From Mycobacterium lepromatosis (GTDB lineage: Bacteria > Actinomycetota > Actinomycetes > Mycobacteriales > Mycobacteriaceae): a DNA stretch of 64,000 nt. The DNA is taken from the NCBI RefSeq assembly GCF_000975265.2, contig NZ_CP083405.1:1364001-1428000 (forward strand). The letters are read 5' to 3'. A program made the position numbers and the translations under genes. Positions 51,618-61,678 of this stretch are shown one piece after another (within the stretch, counting starts at the first letter, position 1; every line of letters begins with the position of its first letter). The notes under the pieces are model-generated. The model was not told the DNA's origin, searched no databases, and saw only the letters and a program-made list of their open reading frames with translations.

Positions 51618-53690
51618 CTACTGAGATAATCGGCCGATAGCAGCCAGCTTCGCGGACATAGCCGTCCGGGCGGCAGGATCACGTGTGGCCAATTCGTGGG
51701 CATGATTGACGACGATGTTGACTACGGCACAGTCGATTTCGGTAGCCGGACGGGTAACCGCATCGACAGAGCGGATGTCGCCGAACTTTACGGTGTCATG
51801 CCGGGCACGCAGTGTCACTGCCGATTGGCCAGAGCGCTCTGCCGTGCGGGTGGCCTCTCGGGTCGCCGCGGATAGCCCCGGTAACGTCTTGGGCGGTGGC
51901 TTTGGTCCAGGCGCGAGCGACTTCAAGCTCAGGTGCGCATAACAACACTTCATAAAAGTTGTATTCCTTTGTGCTGCAAAGCTTTTTCGAATCTGGCATG
52001 TTGTCCTACTGTGCCAGCGCCATAGCCAGCGTCAGCAGAATACTGACGATCGTGACCGAAATTCGCCGTTAGCGATCAGCACATGCGCCAGTAGTACCCT
52101 GCCGGTCGCGCGTCCTGGCTGTAGCAGTTAGGCGAAGTCGGTGCATTGCTGGGCGAGGTTGGCCGCTATGTTGAGTGACCCGTCATCAACAGAGCGGTTG
52201 TCCGGCCCAGTCCGATCGTGCAGCGCAGCAGTCCGGGATGTTCGGCGTCCAACACGCGTTGTGCCATTGGCTCGACACTGTAGAAGCAGCCTGGCCACTC
52301 CGTGCACGGTGTGCCGTGCTGGCCTCCCAGGCCGCCGCCAGGTCGTTGGTCGACGGTGAGTTCAGCACATTGCCGGTGATTTCGACGGCCTTTCCGACAT
52401 TGCTCGCATTCATGGCGTAAGGCGGCGTTAAGCGCGTCGCGTGTGGGCCCGTATCCGTGACCTGAGTGCTGATGGCCTGCAGGAATGCGGTAATTTGTTC
52501 CGCCTCACCTAGCATTAAAGACATGAAAATTGTATTGGCGGCCCGCAGCAGTGTCCAGTCCGTCAGCTCTGTTAGCGACAGTGTTGCGGGGTCGGTCGTG
52601 GCTAGCAACGCATCGGCTTCCCGGTCTCGGACCTGCCAGGGCGTTGGTCAGCGACAGCCGTGCCGCCAGGACCTGGGAGCTTGGGGAGCGTTGCAGCATC
52701 GAGCGGGTCAGTCGTTCGCCCCCAGGGTGAAGTTTGCCGAGTAGCAGTTGGTTACTGAGATCATCCGACGGATGCCGCAAATGCAGCACGACCAGATCGG
52801 TGCGGCGCTATCGCGCACCGTTGTCTTCAAGCGCGGCACGTGCCCGCTCACCGAACTGCGGATGTGCTCTGTAAACGATCGGGTTGTCCGCGCGTTCGTT
52901 TCGTATTCAGGTTTCGGTCGCGCCCCCAGTTTTCGGTCTGCCCTACCGTGCCGTCGCCAGCGAGGGTAGCTCGCTCGGCGAGCGTCAGCGGCGCCTCGAC
53001 GGCGAGGCCGTTTAGTTTAGTATCGTTAGCGTCGGCATAGTAGATCGGCGATTGATTCGTCGACCTCAGCTAGCTCGGAGGACTGTAGTCGCGTCCCTGG
53101 GGGCGTTGAATCGATCCGCTTCAGCAGACCGCCGGCACACAGCGTCGCGCTGGCCTCGGGGCAGCGTCGGCGCGGGTAGTCACAATCATCCGGGCCGTGC
53201 CGGCCAGCACTAACTGGTACACCAGTATAGTCGACAGGACGTCTAGCTCGGGGGCATCGTCGACAACAAGCAGCATATCGTGTCGCCGATTTGTTTCGCC
53301 TCAACGATGCCCGGGCCGCTAGCCATAAAGCAGTCTGTTTTCTGATATTAAGTGATGTCCGCCGGGTGGCTAAAGGCGCCGGACGGGATCGCGCTCGGTC
53401 GGGGTGCTGATAACCTAGCGGATGACGGTACTCGAGTGGTGACTGAGAAGTGTTCAGCGGCCAAGGTGGATTTGCGACGCCATCGGCTTCCAGTACAACA
53501 GCCCCGCCTAGAGATGATGCCGGGTGGTGCGGCTCGAGGTGGCGGAGCGGGGCGATTTGATCCCGAACTGCGACAACCTCACCGAGAGCAACATACAACT
53601 GCTCTAAGGAGGCCTCACGTTGAGGGACATTCCATCGAATCGGCACTGCCGGATTTTATGCGTGCAGGCCGTCTGGGTGGGTGGGTAGTG
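51618..53690 (-). pseudogene. ATP-binding TPR regulator (LuxR/AAA-like), broken
   Basis: Relic resembling H37Rv Rv1204c and related STAND/LuxR-type regulators. Minus-strand pieces from the N-terminus: DMLLVVDDAP near 53280, TILVYQLVLAGTARMIVTTR near 53240, SSELAEVDESIADLL near 53080, VVLHLRHPSDDLSNQLLLGK near 52798, TLSLTELTDWTLLRAANTIF near 52590, ALWPIGSDTACPA and then RSGQSAVTLRARHDTVKFGD near 51845, VNHAHELATRDPAARTAMSA near 51710. The P-loop region is lost. The TPR-type helices explain the repeated A/L-rich segments. Frames shift many times over 2 kb. Confidence 0.6.
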
Positions 53691-53729
53691 TAATGGTTCT
53701 AATGGCGTTGGGTCTACTTTTGAACGACT

Positions 53730-54293
53730 ATGCGTCCGGATCGCGGTAAACTCAATGCGCGGGTGATTTGTGTCTTCTGTGCGGCAGGACCGATGCATCC
53801 GGAGCTGCTCGACCTGGCCGCTGAACTCGGTGCGGCGATTGCTGAACGCGGCTGGACCCTGGTTTGGGGCGGTGGCTGCGTTTCAGCGATGGGTGCGGTG
53901 GCGTCCGCGGCGTGGACACGCGGCGGACGGATAGTCGGCGTGATCCCGGAAATGTTGCAACGCCTCGAGATTGCCGACACCTATGTCGGTGAGCTGATTG
54001 TCACCGAAACGATGGCCGAACGTAAACAGGTCTTGGAAGATCACGCTGATGCGTTCATCGTGCTGCCGGGTGGTCTGGGGACACTCGATGAGTTGTTCGA
54101 AACATGGACCGCAGGCTATTTGGGTATGCACCATAAACCCATCGTAATGCTGGACCCTTGGGGGCACTACGATGGCCTTTGGGCTTGGCTGCACGGATTG
54201 CTCGATGGTGGTTATGTCTCGTCGGTAGCGATGGAGCGGCTGGTGGTGGTCGATCAGGTGGATGCCGCGCTCGAGGCTTGTATATCTATCTGA
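53730..54293 (+). CDS. LOG-family nucleotide 5'-monophosphate phosphoribohydrolase
   Basis: An intact 187-residue Rossmann-fold protein of the LOG (Lonely Guy)/TIGR00730 family (H37Rv Rv1205). It has the family motif P-G-G-x-G-T-x-x-E as LPGGLGTLDELFE near residue 112, and the arginine-lysine motif in MAERKQVLEDHADAFIVL. It begins ATG at 53730. The M. tuberculosis protein releases cytokinins from their riboside monophosphates. The N-terminal FCAAGPMHPELLDLAAELG is typical. Not disrupted, unlike fadD6 directly downstream. Confidence 0.92.
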   Translation: MRPDRGKLNARVICVFCAAGPMHPELLDLAAELGAAIAERGWTLVWGGGCVSAMGAVASAAWTRGGRIVGVIPEMLQRLEIADTYVGELIVTETMAERKQVLEDHADAFIVLPGGLGTLDELFETWTAGYLGMHHKPIVMLDPWGHYDGLWAWLHGLLDGGYVSSVAMERLVVVDQVDAALEACISI

Positions 54294-54329
54294 GTTTGCT
54301 TGACAGCGGAAATCTGGGATGTAGGTGTG

Positions 54330-56114
54330 ACTCCACTGTGCTGCGCACACAGTGGGTCAGTCTGAGCGATATCGCATCTGGGTCGCTGGCGTTTTGGTCG
54401 ATATGCTGGTGATCATACTAGGGGGTGCTGGCCGGGCTTTCAGCTTGGCCGAACTCGAAGAAGTCGATCGGCATTGTCTTATCCAGTAGCGGGCCGTTCA
54501 CTCCGGTAACTGGATATTCCTCAGATTCGGTGATCAGCCATTGAGCTACCGCGACGGCAACGTGCCTGCCAACCAGTACGTGGCGGTGATTGGTTGCATG
54601 CGGTGTCGGCCTTCACGACGTCGTTGCGATTATGCTGCGCAACTCGCTTAACGCGGTGCTGGCTGTGGTTACGTGTAGTGCCATGCGGCGGGCATGCGCA
54701 ACTGCAACCAATGCGACAAGGTGTTGCCACCCGGCCTGGGCTTGCTCGACGCCAAGGTGTCAATCGCGGAGACCGACCTGGTTAGTGCCGTCACTGAATG
54801 CGGTGGTTCGTCGGCAGCGAGTCGCTGACCACCTAAGTTAAGGTCTAGAGCGATGCGTCGCCACAGCGTCTACATTGTGGCGAAAAGACACCGTCTTCGT
54901 ACATTTTTACCTCACGCACCGCAGGATTACCCAAGATGGGTGTGATGACCTACCCTTGGTGGCTGCGCGCTGGAGGCATTCGACAGGCTGAGCGTGCGTC
55001 TCAAGAACTCTGACACGTGGTACACCATATTTTCTCTATGATTATTACTACAAAACCACAAACAACGTTCTGACGGCCACGGTGGCCTCTGTGGTCTATT
55101 CATGCTTGACGTTGACCCAGGTTAAGCTGTTTTCGGTGTAGTCGTTCTGGGAGGAGACGATTGTCAGCCGGACCACGGTGTTCATCCACATACATCGGCG
55201 AATCTGCCGTTATCTGTTCAACCAGCTGGCCAAGCTTACCGGGCCGCCAGCAGGCGGGTACGTTTGATCACCGGCAAGGGGCTCCTGCCGGATATTTGGA
55301 GCGGGTTCAACACACTTTTCAGCATTGCGCGGGTGTGTTGAGTATCGCTCCCTCTAGCTAGGGCAACACTGCTTCATAGCACGATCTTCAATGTGCCCGG
55401 AACTACCGAGTTCTCGCCGCTGCCGCTGGCTTATGTGGAGTACAATTCTGATACTGGTGCTTCGCTGCACGACGGGAACGGGTGGGTCCGCGGATGCCTT
55501 CGGGTGAACTCGGCTTGTTACTTGGGCTCGTCAACTGGCTGCAGCTGTTCGGCGGCTACACCGACAAAGCGTCAAGCGAAACGAAGTGGTGCCGACGCTT
55601 TCCGGGCCTGGTCACTGCTGATTCGATTCGGGCGACGTGATGAGGCCGCAGGATATGTGACATGATCGCGTCTGTCGACCAGCTCGATGACACGTTCCGC
55701 TGGAAGGGTAATAAAAAAAGCGCCACCGCACAGGTCGAAGTCGAAGTGGCGCTGGTGTCCGACAAGTCCGTCGAGAAGTGCATGGTTTTTGGTATTGAGG
55801 TTCCATGCACCGGCCGTTGCGCCGGGATGGCCGCGATCAAGCTTGCGCGAAGGCGCCGAATTCGAAGGCCGATCTCTGGCCCCGTGCGATGTATGACCAG
55901 TTATCTGCCTAAGCGCTGTCTCTGTTCATGCGAGTGGTCGAGTCGATCATGCACACCACGTGCAAGAGCCGCAAGGTGGAGATGCGCAAGCAGGCCTATG
56001 GCCCTAATGTAGTGGACCCGTTGGACGTGTTGGTCGGCCGTGCTGACGGCTACGTGCCCTATTACGATAGACTCAGCTGCTTGAAGTGTCGTCTGGTACG
56101 CCGCTGCAAATCTG
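54330..56114 (+). pseudogene. fadD6: Very-long-chain acyl-CoA synthetase (FadD6), broken
   Basis: Relic of FadD6 (H37Rv Rv1206), an acyl-CoA ligase that may also import fatty acids. Pieces in order: LSAWPNSKKSIGIV near 54440, GVGLHDVVAIMLRNSLNAVL near 54602, LGLLDAKVSIAETDLVSAVT near 54738, LITGKGLLPDIWSGFNTLFS near 55265, FNVPGTTEFSPLPLAYVEYN near 55390, VDQLDDTFRWKGN near 55675, and NVVDPLDVLVGRADGYVPYY near 56005. The AMP-binding P-loop (T-S-G-T-T-G) region near 54890 is ruined. A TGA at 56112 ends the reading. Confidence 0.85.
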
Positions 56115-56207
56115 ACGTCCTCGCCTGACGCCGAAATGTGCGACTAGGCGGCGCACTCGGCGTGACGAATGATCCCGCAACAGTGCGGCTGGTCGTCACC
56201 AGGCACT

Positions 56208-56226
56208 ATTGACTGGTGCAGTCAAT
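56208..56226 (+). promoter_or_regulatory. Small hairpin at the folP2 start
   Basis: ATTGACT and AGTCAAT (7 bp) flank a 5-base loop that contains the GTG at 56216. Whether it hides the start or is chance is open; the ATG at 56225 is an alternative start. Confidence 0.3.
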
Positions 56227-57091
56227 GCTGTGCGGCCGGCCGGTCGCAGTGGATCGCCCGCTGATCATGGCGATCGTTAACCGTACCCCGGATTCGTTCT
56301 ATGACCGGGGCTCGACCTTTAGCGACGAGGCCGCTCGGGCTGCCGCGCACCGGGCCGTTGCGGAGGGCGCCGATGTCATCGACGTCGGTGGCGTTAAAGC
56401 AGGGCCTGGCCAGGGCGTTGACGTAGAAACCGAGATTGCCCGGTTGGTGCCGTTCATTGAATGGCTACGCAGCGCCTATACAGACTTGCTGATCAGCGTA
56501 GACACCTGGCGAGCAGAGGTAGCAAGCTTGGCCTGCATTGCGGGCGCAGACCTGATCAACGACAGCTGGGGTGGAGTCGACCCGGCCATGCACGAGGTCG
56601 CCGCCGAGCTTGGCGCGGGCTTGGTGTGTTCGCACACCGGTGGCACGCCGCCCCGAACGCGTCCCTTCCGGGTGAGTTACGGTACGACGACCCGCGGTGT
56701 GGTGGACGATGTGATTCGCCAGGTCACCGCCGCTGCCGAGCGGGCGGTCGCGGCCGGGGTAACCCGCGATTCGGTGTTGGTCGACCCGACCCACGATTTC
56801 GGCAAGAACACCTTCCACGGGCTGCTGTTGTTGCGTCATGTGGACGAACTTGTTAAGACCGGGTGGCCCGTGCTCATGTCGTTGAGCAATAAGGACTTCG
56901 TCGGGGAGACTCTGGGCGTGGGTTTGACGGAACGGCTGGAGGGTACGTTGGCGGCTACCGCGTTAGCGGCGGCAGCTGGCGTCCGCATGTTTCGGGTGCA
57001 CGAGGTCGGAGCGACCAGGCGGGTCCTTGAGATGGTGGCCTCGATCCAGGGGACGCGCCCCCCGACGCGCACGGTGAGGGGACTCGCGTGA
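56216..57091 (+). CDS. folP2: Dihydropteroate synthase homologue FolP2
   Basis: An intact 291-residue DHPS-fold protein (H37Rv Rv1207), shorter at the N-terminus than the M. tuberculosis protein. The GTG at 56216 is assumed; the ATG at 56225 (MLCGRPVAV) is an alternative. DHPS landmarks: MAIVNRTPDSFYDRGSTF near residue 20 (family N-V-T-P-D-S-F), ADVIDVGGVKAGPG, LISVDTWRAEV, GADLINDSWGG, DPTHDFGKN. Dapsone resistance in leprosy maps to folP1, not this gene; whether FolP2 makes dihydropteroate is doubtful. It overlaps gpgS by 4 bp (GTGA), so they are cotranscribed. Confidence 0.93.
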   Translation: MQSMLCGRPVAVDRPLIMAIVNRTPDSFYDRGSTFSDEAARAAAHRAVAEGADVIDVGGVKAGPGQGVDVETEIARLVPFIEWLRSAYTDLLISVDTWRAEVASLACIAGADLINDSWGGVDPAMHEVAAELGAGLVCSHTGGTPPRTRPFRVSYGTTTRGVVDDVIRQVTAAAERAVAAGVTRDSVLVDPTHDFGKNTFHGLLLLRHVDELVKTGWPVLMSLSNKDFVGETLGVGLTERLEGTLAATALAAAAGVRMFRVHEVGATRRVLEMVASIQGTRPPTRTVRGLA

Positions 57092-58068
57092 CGGCATCTG
57101 AGCTGATCGCCAGCGCGCTAGCGGCCCGGCCCGGGGACGCGTGGCTCGCGGATCGCAGCTGGAGCCGTCCAGCCTGGAAGATCGACGAATTGGTGGCAGC
57201 CAAGGCCGGGCGAGCGATCTCGGTGGTACTGCCGGCCCTCAATGAGGAACAAACCATCGAATCGGTGATCGACAGCATCTCACCGCTGGTCTCCGACCGT
57301 GCGGGACTGGTCGACGAACTGATCGTTCTGGACTCTGGTTCAACGGACGAGACTGAGATCCGGGCCATCGCTGCCGGCGCCCGAGTGGTCAGCTGTGAAC
57401 AAGCTGTGCCTGAGGTTCCAACTCGGCCCGGCAAGGGTGAGGCATTGTGGCGCTCGCTTGCTGTTACCAGCGGCGACATTGTGGTGTTCGTCGATTCTGA
57501 CCTGATCAATCCGCATCCCATGTTTGTGCCGTGGCTGGTCGGTCCGCTGCTCACCGGTGACGGCATTCAACTGGTCAAAGGTTTTTACCGGCGGCCGCTA
57601 CACAGCAACGATGCGGGTGGCAGTGCCTGTGCCACCGGTGGTGGCCGGGTTACCGAGTTGGTGGCCCGGCCTTTGTTGGCGTCGCTGCGGCCGGAGTTGG
57701 GCTACGTGCTGCAGCCTCTGAGCGGCGAGTACGCAGCTACCCGCGAACTGCTGGCAGCGTTGCCCTTCGCGCCGGGCTATGGCGTGGAGATCGGCCTGCT
57801 GGTGGACACCTTTGACCGGTTGGGCCTTGACGCGATCGCGCAAGTCAACTTGGGCGTTCGAGCGCACCGCAACCGGCCGCTGGCTGAGTTGGGTGTCATG
57901 AGCCGTCAGGTGATTGCGACCTTGTTGTCGCGTTGCGGTATTCTTGACTCTGGGGTTGGGCTGACCCAATTCTTCGTCGACGAGTCCGACGGGGATGGCT
58001 ACATCCGGCATACCTGGTCGGTGTCGCTGGCCGATCGGCCACCGATGAACAGGTTGCGGCCGCGTTAG
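57088..58068 (+). CDS. gpgS: Glucosyl-3-phosphoglycerate synthase
   Basis: An intact 326-residue GT81/GT-A-fold glycosyltransferase (H37Rv Rv1208) that transfers glucose from a nucleotide sugar to D-3-phosphoglycerate, the first step of methylglucose lipopolysaccharide synthesis. GTG start at 57088. Features: ISVVLPALNEEQTIESVIDS near residue 43 (nucleotide-sugar binding), VFVDSDLINPHPMF with the D-x-D metal motif near residue 134, GYGVEIGLLVDTF near residue 230, and the histidine of LGVRAHRNRPL near 258. It follows folP2 with a 4-bp overlap. Confidence 0.95.
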   Translation: MTASELIASALAARPGDAWLADRSWSRPAWKIDELVAAKAGRAISVVLPALNEEQTIESVIDSISPLVSDRAGLVDELIVLDSGSTDETEIRAIAAGARVVSCEQAVPEVPTRPGKGEALWRSLAVTSGDIVVFVDSDLINPHPMFVPWLVGPLLTGDGIQLVKGFYRRPLHSNDAGGSACATGGGRVTELVARPLLASLRPELGYVLQPLSGEYAATRELLAALPFAPGYGVEIGLLVDTFDRLGLDAIAQVNLGVRAHRNRPLAELGVMSRQVIATLLSRCGILDSGVGLTQFFVDESDGDGYIRHTWSVSLADRPPMNRLRPR

Positions 58069-58083
58069 GGCAATATCGTTCCT

Positions 58084-58428
58084 GTGGCGTTGGTTTTGTT
58101 GTACCTTATGGTGCTGGTCCTCGTCGCGATCGTGCTTTTTGGCGCAGCCAGCCTACTGTTCGGTCGCGGCGAGCGGCTACCGCCTTTGCCTCGCGGGACG
58201 ACGGCTACGGTGCTGCCCGCGCACGGAGTTACCGGCGCTGACGTCGACGCTGTCAAGTTCACCCAGGTGTTGCGCGGGTACAAGCCCAGCGAGGTGGACT
58301 GGGTGCTGGACCGGCTCGGCCGCGAGCTCGAGGTGTTGCGTGCTCAGCTCGCAGCGATCGCCGACACCGAAGCAGATGCCGATGTCTCGAATGTTCCCAA
58401 CAGGGACGACGGCCGGGATGTGACGTGA
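58084..58428 (+). CDS. DivIVA-domain membrane protein
   Basis: An intact 114-residue protein (H37Rv Rv1209). One N-terminal membrane segment, about residues 3-26 (LVLLYLMVLVLVAIVLFGAA), is followed by a DivIVA-like segment with the conserved FTQVLRGYKPSEVDWVLDRL near residue 58, then a short coiled coil and an acidic tail. DivIVA-type proteins recruit cell-wall machinery to poles in actinobacteria; a role in this operon is an inference. It starts GTG at 58084 and overlaps tag by 4 bp (GTGA). Confidence 0.88.
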   Translation: MALVLLYLMVLVLVAIVLFGAASLLFGRGERLPPLPRGTTATVLPAHGVTGADVDAVKFTQVLRGYKPSEVDWVLDRLGRELEVLRAQLAAIADTEADADVSNVPNRDDGRDVT

Positions 58429-59003
58429 GCGACGATGGGCTGGTTCGCTGTGGCTGGGCGGACGCTCGCTCCGGGCTCCACTGGCAACTGTATCGCAACT
58501 ATCACGACCAAGAGTGGGGCCGCCCAATACACGGCGGAGTGGCTTTGTTCGAGCGGATGAGCCTGGAGACCTTTCAGAGTGGTCTGTCGTGGCTGATCAT
58601 TCTGCGCAAGCGGGAAAATTTCCGGCGTGCCTTCTCCGGGTTCGATATCGAAGAGGTAGCCCGCTACACCCATGCCGATGTGCAACGGTTGTTGTTCGAT
58701 GATGGAATCGTGCGCAACCGCGCCAAGATCGAGGCGACGATAGCCAACGCGCGGACGGCCGCTGAACTGGGGTCTGCAGCAGACTGGTCCGAGTTGTTGT
58801 GGTCATTCGCCCCACAGCCGCGGCCCAGGCCCGCTGACAGATCCGAAATCCCCTCGACCAGTGCGGAAGCGAAGGCGATGGCACGTGAATTGAAACGGCG
58901 CGGGTTCCGCTTCGTCGGGCCTACTACGGCCTATGCACTGATGCAGGCGACGGGGATGGTCGACGATCACATCTGTACTTGCTGGGTGCCTCCAACGCGG
59001 TGA
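58425..59003 (+). CDS. tagA: 3-methyladenine DNA glycosylase I
   Basis: An intact 192-residue HhH-type glycosylase (H37Rv Rv1210) that excises 3-methyladenine from DNA in base excision repair. The zinc-snap residues are visible: Cys in LVRCGWAD, His in YRNYHDQEWG, and near the C-terminus His and Cys in DDHICTCW. FERMSLETFQSGLSWLIILR and KRRGFRFVGPTTAYALMQAT are family signatures. The C-terminal end is about a dozen residues shorter than the M. tuberculosis protein. The GTG start at 58425 overlaps the preceding stop. Confidence 0.92.
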   Translation: MSDDGLVRCGWADARSGLHWQLYRNYHDQEWGRPIHGGVALFERMSLETFQSGLSWLIILRKRENFRRAFSGFDIEEVARYTHADVQRLLFDDGIVRNRAKIEATIANARTAAELGSAADWSELLWSFAPQPRPRPADRSEIPSTSAEAKAMARELKRRGFRFVGPTTAYALMQATGMVDDHICTCWVPPTR

Positions 59004-59276
59004 CCCTAACTTCCCCAGTGGGCCACCGACGGGCCTGGTTGTGGGGGCACCCCCAGCCGCGCAGCAGCCGAGGGGGTGAGACGGGCAACTAGGCACAGCA
59101 CCCTGGGTTAAGCCCGAGAACCGGGTCTTTGTGCACTCGCCGACCTGAATAGGGAAGAATAGAGGGGTGATTTGGCAGTTCAATGTCGGGTATTACTGGA
59201 AATCCACCGAGGGGGCATGCTTGGCGCCGAATAGGTCCGCGAGGGCGGGCCAGCTCGAGTTTGGAGGGAGCACACG
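59004..59276 (+). terminator. Intergenic with a G/C-rich hairpin
   Basis: Just after tag, near 59041-59080, GGGGGC-type and CCCCC-type runs (for example GTGGGGGCACCCCCAG) can pair. No T-tract follows, so termination is only possible. Otherwise no feature until the ribosome binding site at 59262. Confidence 0.3.
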
Positions 59277-59444
59277 GTGGCGGCGATGAAGCCTCGGACC
59301 GGAGACGGTCCTCTGGAAGCGACGAAGGAGGGGCGCGGCATCGTGATGCGCGTACCACTAGAGGGTGGCGGCCGGCTCGTCGTCGAGCTGACACCGGACG
59401 AAGCCGCCGCTCTGAGTGACGAACTTAAGGGCGTCACCAGTTAA
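59277..59444 (+). CDS. DUF3117 small conserved protein
   Basis: An intact 55-residue protein (H37Rv Rv1211). GTG at 59277 with GGAGGGAG eight bases upstream. Sequence begins VAAMKPRTGDGPLEATKEGR and continues with the family signature R-G-I-V-M-R-V-P-L-E-G-G-G-R-L-V-V-E-L-T-P-D. This domain is almost invariant across actinobacteria, which suggests a conserved but unknown role. It converges with the dead glgA. Confidence 0.9.
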   Translation: MAAMKPRTGDGPLEATKEGRGIVMRVPLEGGGRLVVELTPDEAAALSDELKGVTS

Positions 59445-59470
59445 ATCGGCTGTTTGGCAGGTAGTCTTGG

Positions 59471-60206
59471 TTATGCACAGACTTTTCGGTAGATGTCTAG
59501 CGTCTGTTCGGCGACGCGGGCCCAGGAAAATTCTTCGATGCAGCGCCGGCGTCCGGCGTGACCGTAGCGTTCGGCTTTTCCTGGGTCGGCGACCAATTCA
59601 TTGACTGTCGTGGCCGACTTGCCCTGGTAACCAGTGGGGTCGTCGGGGTCGTAGTGATCTGGTGATCCTGTCGACGACTACTTCAGGTATCCCGTTAACG
59701 TCGGAGGCCGCTACTGCCGTTGCGCACACCATTGCCTCCAGGTTCACGATTCCTAACGGCTCGTACACCAACGGACACACGAAGACTGTTGCTGCCGAAA
59801 GTACTTCGCGTATATCCCCGATGGGAAGCATTTTTCGGATCCAAAACACCCCGGTGCGATTGCAAGCCGTGTGCTCGGCTTAGCATTCCAATGCTTAAAC
59901 GGTGAGCAGAGCGTTATGCCTGGCCAGACCGGTGTACCAGGTATGCGGATGCACGACGGTGGCCGCTGATGCGGTATTGGCCATCATCAGATCCGACGAC
60001 AAGATAGACACTGCCGCGTTAGCATCGTGGAACCATAGGTCAGGCTGATGGTCCTGTACTCTCTGGGCGCCGGTGCGAGGTGCGCCCATGCAATGCACAT
60101 CGACCGCGCATAGTTGGCGCAGTTGTGCGACAAGTTCGGTGACATGTACCCCGGCCCCACCGTAAACCTCTGGCGGGTACTCTCGATTCATCATGGCCAC
60201 CCGTAT
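59471..60206 (-). pseudogene. glgA: Glycogen/maltose-1-phosphate synthase GlgA, broken
   Basis: Relic of GlgA/GlgM (H37Rv Rv1212c), which uses ADP-glucose for alpha-glucan synthesis. The N-terminal piece MNREYPPEVYGGAGVHVTEL continues to about TWYTGLARHNALLTV with a TAA near 59900. About 160 codons are then missing. The C-terminal piece FWIRKMLPIGDIREVLSAAT, with EPLGIVNLEAM, ends RKVCA at 59471. The initiator is ATA (complement of 60204-60206) where ATG is expected. With the E-x7-E region intact but the catalytic middle gone, it is inactive. It is divergent from the intact glgC, 178 bp away. Confidence 0.85.
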
Positions 60207-60384
60207 ATCGGCACCGTAATGCGGTGACTCCGAATTTGAGAGTGGTTCGCGAGTCGGGCTGGGGAGAATTTGAACAGCAGCCCGTCGAACCGAGCCAGAT
60301 ACCTTGACGAACAGGCACCTCAGGGCGGCGCCGTCGAGGGATGCACCTGGCAGCGGTGGGCGGCGGCCGATTAGGTTTGGAGCC

Positions 60385-61599
60385 ATGAGGGAAGTGCCAT
60401 ACGTGCTGGGCATTGTCTTGGCCGGCGGTGAGGGCAAACGGTTATATCCACTGACCGCGGACCGGGCCAAACCCGCTGTTCCCTTCGGGGGCGCCTATCG
60501 GCTGGTTGATTTCGTGCTTTCTAATCTAGTCAACGCCCGTTACCTGAGGATTTGTGTTCTCACTCAATACAAGTCGCATTCCCTAGACCGCCACATTTCG
60601 CAAAATTGGCGATTGTCGGGCCTTGCCGGTGAGTATATCACCCCGGTGCCAGCACAGCAGCGGCTCGGCCCACACTGGTACACCGGCTCGGCGGACGCGA
60701 TCTATCAATCGCTCAACCTCATTTATGACGAAGACCCTGACTACCTAATGGTTTTCGGTGCCGACCACGTATACCGGATGGACCCCGAGCAGATGGTCCG
60801 GTTCCACATCGGCAGCGGGGCCGGCGCCACGGTGGCTGGCATTCGGATTCCGCGCAGCGATGCTACCGCGTTTGGTTGCATTGACGCCGACGACTCCGGC
60901 CGTATTCGCCTTTTTACTGAGAAGCCGCTCAAGCCGCCCGGGATACCGAACGACCCCGATACGACGTTTGTCTCGATGGGCAACTACATCTTCACCACCA
61001 GGGTGCTCGTCGACGCGATTCGCACTGACGCCGATGACGATCACTCGTATCACGACATGGGCGGCGACATCATCCCGCGGCTGGTGGACGACGGGCTGGC
61101 CGCGGTGTATGACTTTTCCGAAAATGAAGTGCCTGGCGCTACCGACCGTGACCGCGCTTATTGGCGTGACGTTGGTACCCTGGACGCGTTCTATGACGCT
61201 CACATGGATTTGGTGTCGGTGCATCCGGTGTTTAATCTGTACAACAAGCGTTGGCCGATTCGTGGCGAATCGGAGAACTTGGCGCCGGCGAAATTTGTCA
61301 ACGGTGGCTCCGCTCAAGAATCGGTGGTGGGTGCGGGGAGCATCATTTCAGCTGCCTCGGTACGCAACTCGGTGCTGTCGTCGAATGTCGTGGTAGACGA
61401 TGGCGCGATCGTGGAGGGCAGTGTTATCATGCCGGGTGCTCGGGTTGGCCGCGGCGCAGTGGTACGCCACGCGATCTTGGACAAGAACGTTGTCGTCGGG
61501 CCTGGCGAGATGGTTGGCGTGGATCTCGAGAAGGATCGGGAACGTTTCTCGATTAGTGCTGGCGGGGTAGTCGCGGTCGGCAAGGGTGTGTGGATTTAG
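60385..61599 (+). CDS. glgC: Glucose-1-phosphate adenylyltransferase
   Basis: An intact 404-residue ADP-glucose pyrophosphorylase (H37Rv Rv1213). ATG at 60385 ([20 protein letters not shown]) with GGAG upstream; the frame is open further upstream to 60304 but that part is noncoding. The nucleotide-binding motif [11 protein letters not shown] is at residues 14-24. [13 protein letters not shown] is near residue 126, and TEKP near 180 is part of the sugar-phosphate site. The C-terminal left-handed beta-helix carries repeats such as [20 protein letters not shown]. Its product feeds maltose-1-phosphate and alpha-glucan synthesis, although glgA next door is dead. Confidence 0.95.
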   Translation: MREVPYVLGIVLAGGEGKRLYPLTADRAKPAVPFGGAYRLVDFVLSNLVNARYLRICVLTQYKSHSLDRHISQNWRLSGLAGEYITPVPAQQRLGPHWYTGSADAIYQSLNLIYDEDPDYLMVFGADHVYRMDPEQMVRFHIGSGAGATVAGIRIPRSDATAFGCIDADDSGRIRLFTEKPLKPPGIPNDPDTTFVSMGNYIFTTRVLVDAIRTDADDDHSYHDMGGDIIPRLVDDGLAAVYDFSENEVPGATDRDRAYWRDVGTLDAFYDAHMDLVSVHPVFNLYNKRWPIRGESENLAPAKFVNGGSAQESVVGAGSIISAASVRNSVLSSNVVVDDGAIVEGSVIMPGARVGRGAVVRHAILDKNVVVGPGEMVGVDLEKDRERFSISAGGVVAVGKGVWI

Positions 61600-61678
61600 C
61601 CCGGCGCTGGCTAAGCCAGCCGTTGAGTTACGTCGACATGGCTGTCGAACCCGATCAACACATGGGTACACTATCGTC

